This document shows, in pieces, positions 4,875 through 5,154 of a DNA stretch of 5,154 nucleotides (the first letter of the stretch is position 1; each line of letters begins with the position of its first letter). The stretch is from Granulicella sp. GTDB lineage: Bacteria; Acidobacteriota; Terriglobia; Terriglobales; Acidobacteriaceae. A program made the translations under genes and the position numbers. The notes below the pieces were generated by a model, which was not told the origin of the DNA, searched no databases, and saw nothing but the letters and a program-made list of their open reading frames with translations. The DNA is taken from NCBI GenBank assembly GCA_003133205.1, contig PKWK01000410.1, forward strand, positions 1 through 5,154, written 5' to 3'.

Positions 4875-5154
4875 ATGCTATCCACGACGGCCGAACATGC
4901 ACTGCGAGCGTTGAGCGAGATGGCGGCGCTTGGTGAAACGGAGTCGATACTGGGCAAGGACTTGGCGCTCCGTGCGGGAATCCCCGCGAACTACCTTTCG
5001 AAGGTGCTGTGGGTGCTTGGCAATGCGGAGATCATCGATGCAACGAGAGGGAGCGGTGGCGGGTACCGTTTACGGCGCAAGGCGGCGGAAATCCGTTTGA
5101 GTGAAGTGGTGGAACTGTTCGATCGCCAGAAGCCGGAACGTCGCTGTCTCCTAG
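4875..5154 (+). CDS. Rrf2 family transcriptional regulator (IscR/NsrR type), 3' end cut by window edge
   Basis: The ATG at 4875 opens 93 codons plus one base without a stop to the right edge. The sequence opens MLSTTAEHALRALSEMA, followed by a winged helix-turn-helix: recognition region KDLALRAGIPANYLSKVLWVL (28-48) and wing RGSGGGYRL (58-66). The segment EIRLSEVVELFD (72-83) leads to C91 in the context RRCLL. In the family, three cysteines from about residue 91 hold an Fe-S cluster that senses NO, O2 or cluster status; only the first is inside the window, so cluster binding is likely but unproven. Full members are about 130-165 residues. The gene is divergent from the cupin-DUF2249/DUF7009/hemerythrin operon, the usual arrangement of a local regulator and its target. 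A strong sigma70 promoter precedes it; the Shine-Dalgarno is poor. Whether it acts like NsrR or IscR cannot be decided. Confidence 0.88.
   Translation, partial: MLSTTAEHALRALSEMAALGETESILGKDLALRAGIPANYLSKVLWVLGNAEIIDATRGSGGGYRLRRKAAEIRLSEVVELFDRQKPERRCLL

Noticed and set aside
4709..4957. N-terminal extension of the cupin gene
   Set aside because: It would run across the Rrf2 promoter, the operator and the start of the Rrf2 gene, and the extra residues are basic and low in family likeness.
1..5154. tRNA, rRNA, CRISPR array or riboswitch
   Set aside because: No cloverleaf-like or ribosomal sequence, no regularly spaced repeats and no recognisable riboswitch core were seen on either strand.

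Overview
This 5.15 kb window is bacterial and fairly GC-rich, with tightly packed genes. The mix of a cupin/DUF2249 protein, a DUF7009-type protein, hemerythrins, an Rrf2 regulator and a long-form nitronate monooxygenase would fit an environmental soil bacterium, possibly Acidobacteriota. That placement is inferred from general resemblance only. Two genes run off the ends of the window.

Left third (1-1392, minus strand): a nitronate monooxygenase (2-nitropropane dioxygenase family, NAD(P)H/FMN type) reads for 464 codons and is cut by the left edge. It starts at 1392, and a 7-codon open frame sits directly upstream with an ATGA overlap. Next (1497-2107, minus strand) comes the broken C-terminal part of what looks like a radical SAM family protein. 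It carries a single-base frameshift near 1915/1916 and lacks its N-terminal half.

Middle (2105-2661): the 5' break of that gene coincides with the end of a deleted IS4-like insertion sequence (2105-2417). The element keeps imperfect terminal inverted repeats and only the C-terminal end of its transposase, with no catalytic residues. A stretch of about 240 bases with no convincing gene follows.

Right half (2662-5154): this is the most coherent part and resembles a nitric oxide, oxygen or iron stress module. A hemerythrin (162 aa, plus strand) converges on and overlaps by 14 bases a second, different hemerythrin (191 aa, minus strand). The second is the last gene of an apparent three-gene minus-strand operon: cupin-DUF2249 (203 aa), then a DUF7009-like protein (115 aa), then hemerythrin, with gaps of 16 and 20 bases. 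Divergent to this operon is an Rrf2 family regulator (IscR/NsrR type, cut by the right edge just after its first likely cluster cysteine), preceded by a strong sigma70-like promoter.

The intergenic region between the Rrf2 gene and the operon holds a near-consensus CRP/FNR-superfamily palindrome (TGTGA-N6-TCACG) centred exactly 41.5 bases upstream of the cupin ATG. An inverted repeat straddles the Rrf2 -10 element. The working model is a sensor plus diiron and metal-binding proteins responding to NO, O2 or redox stress. The protein families are read from the sequence; the shared function is inference.
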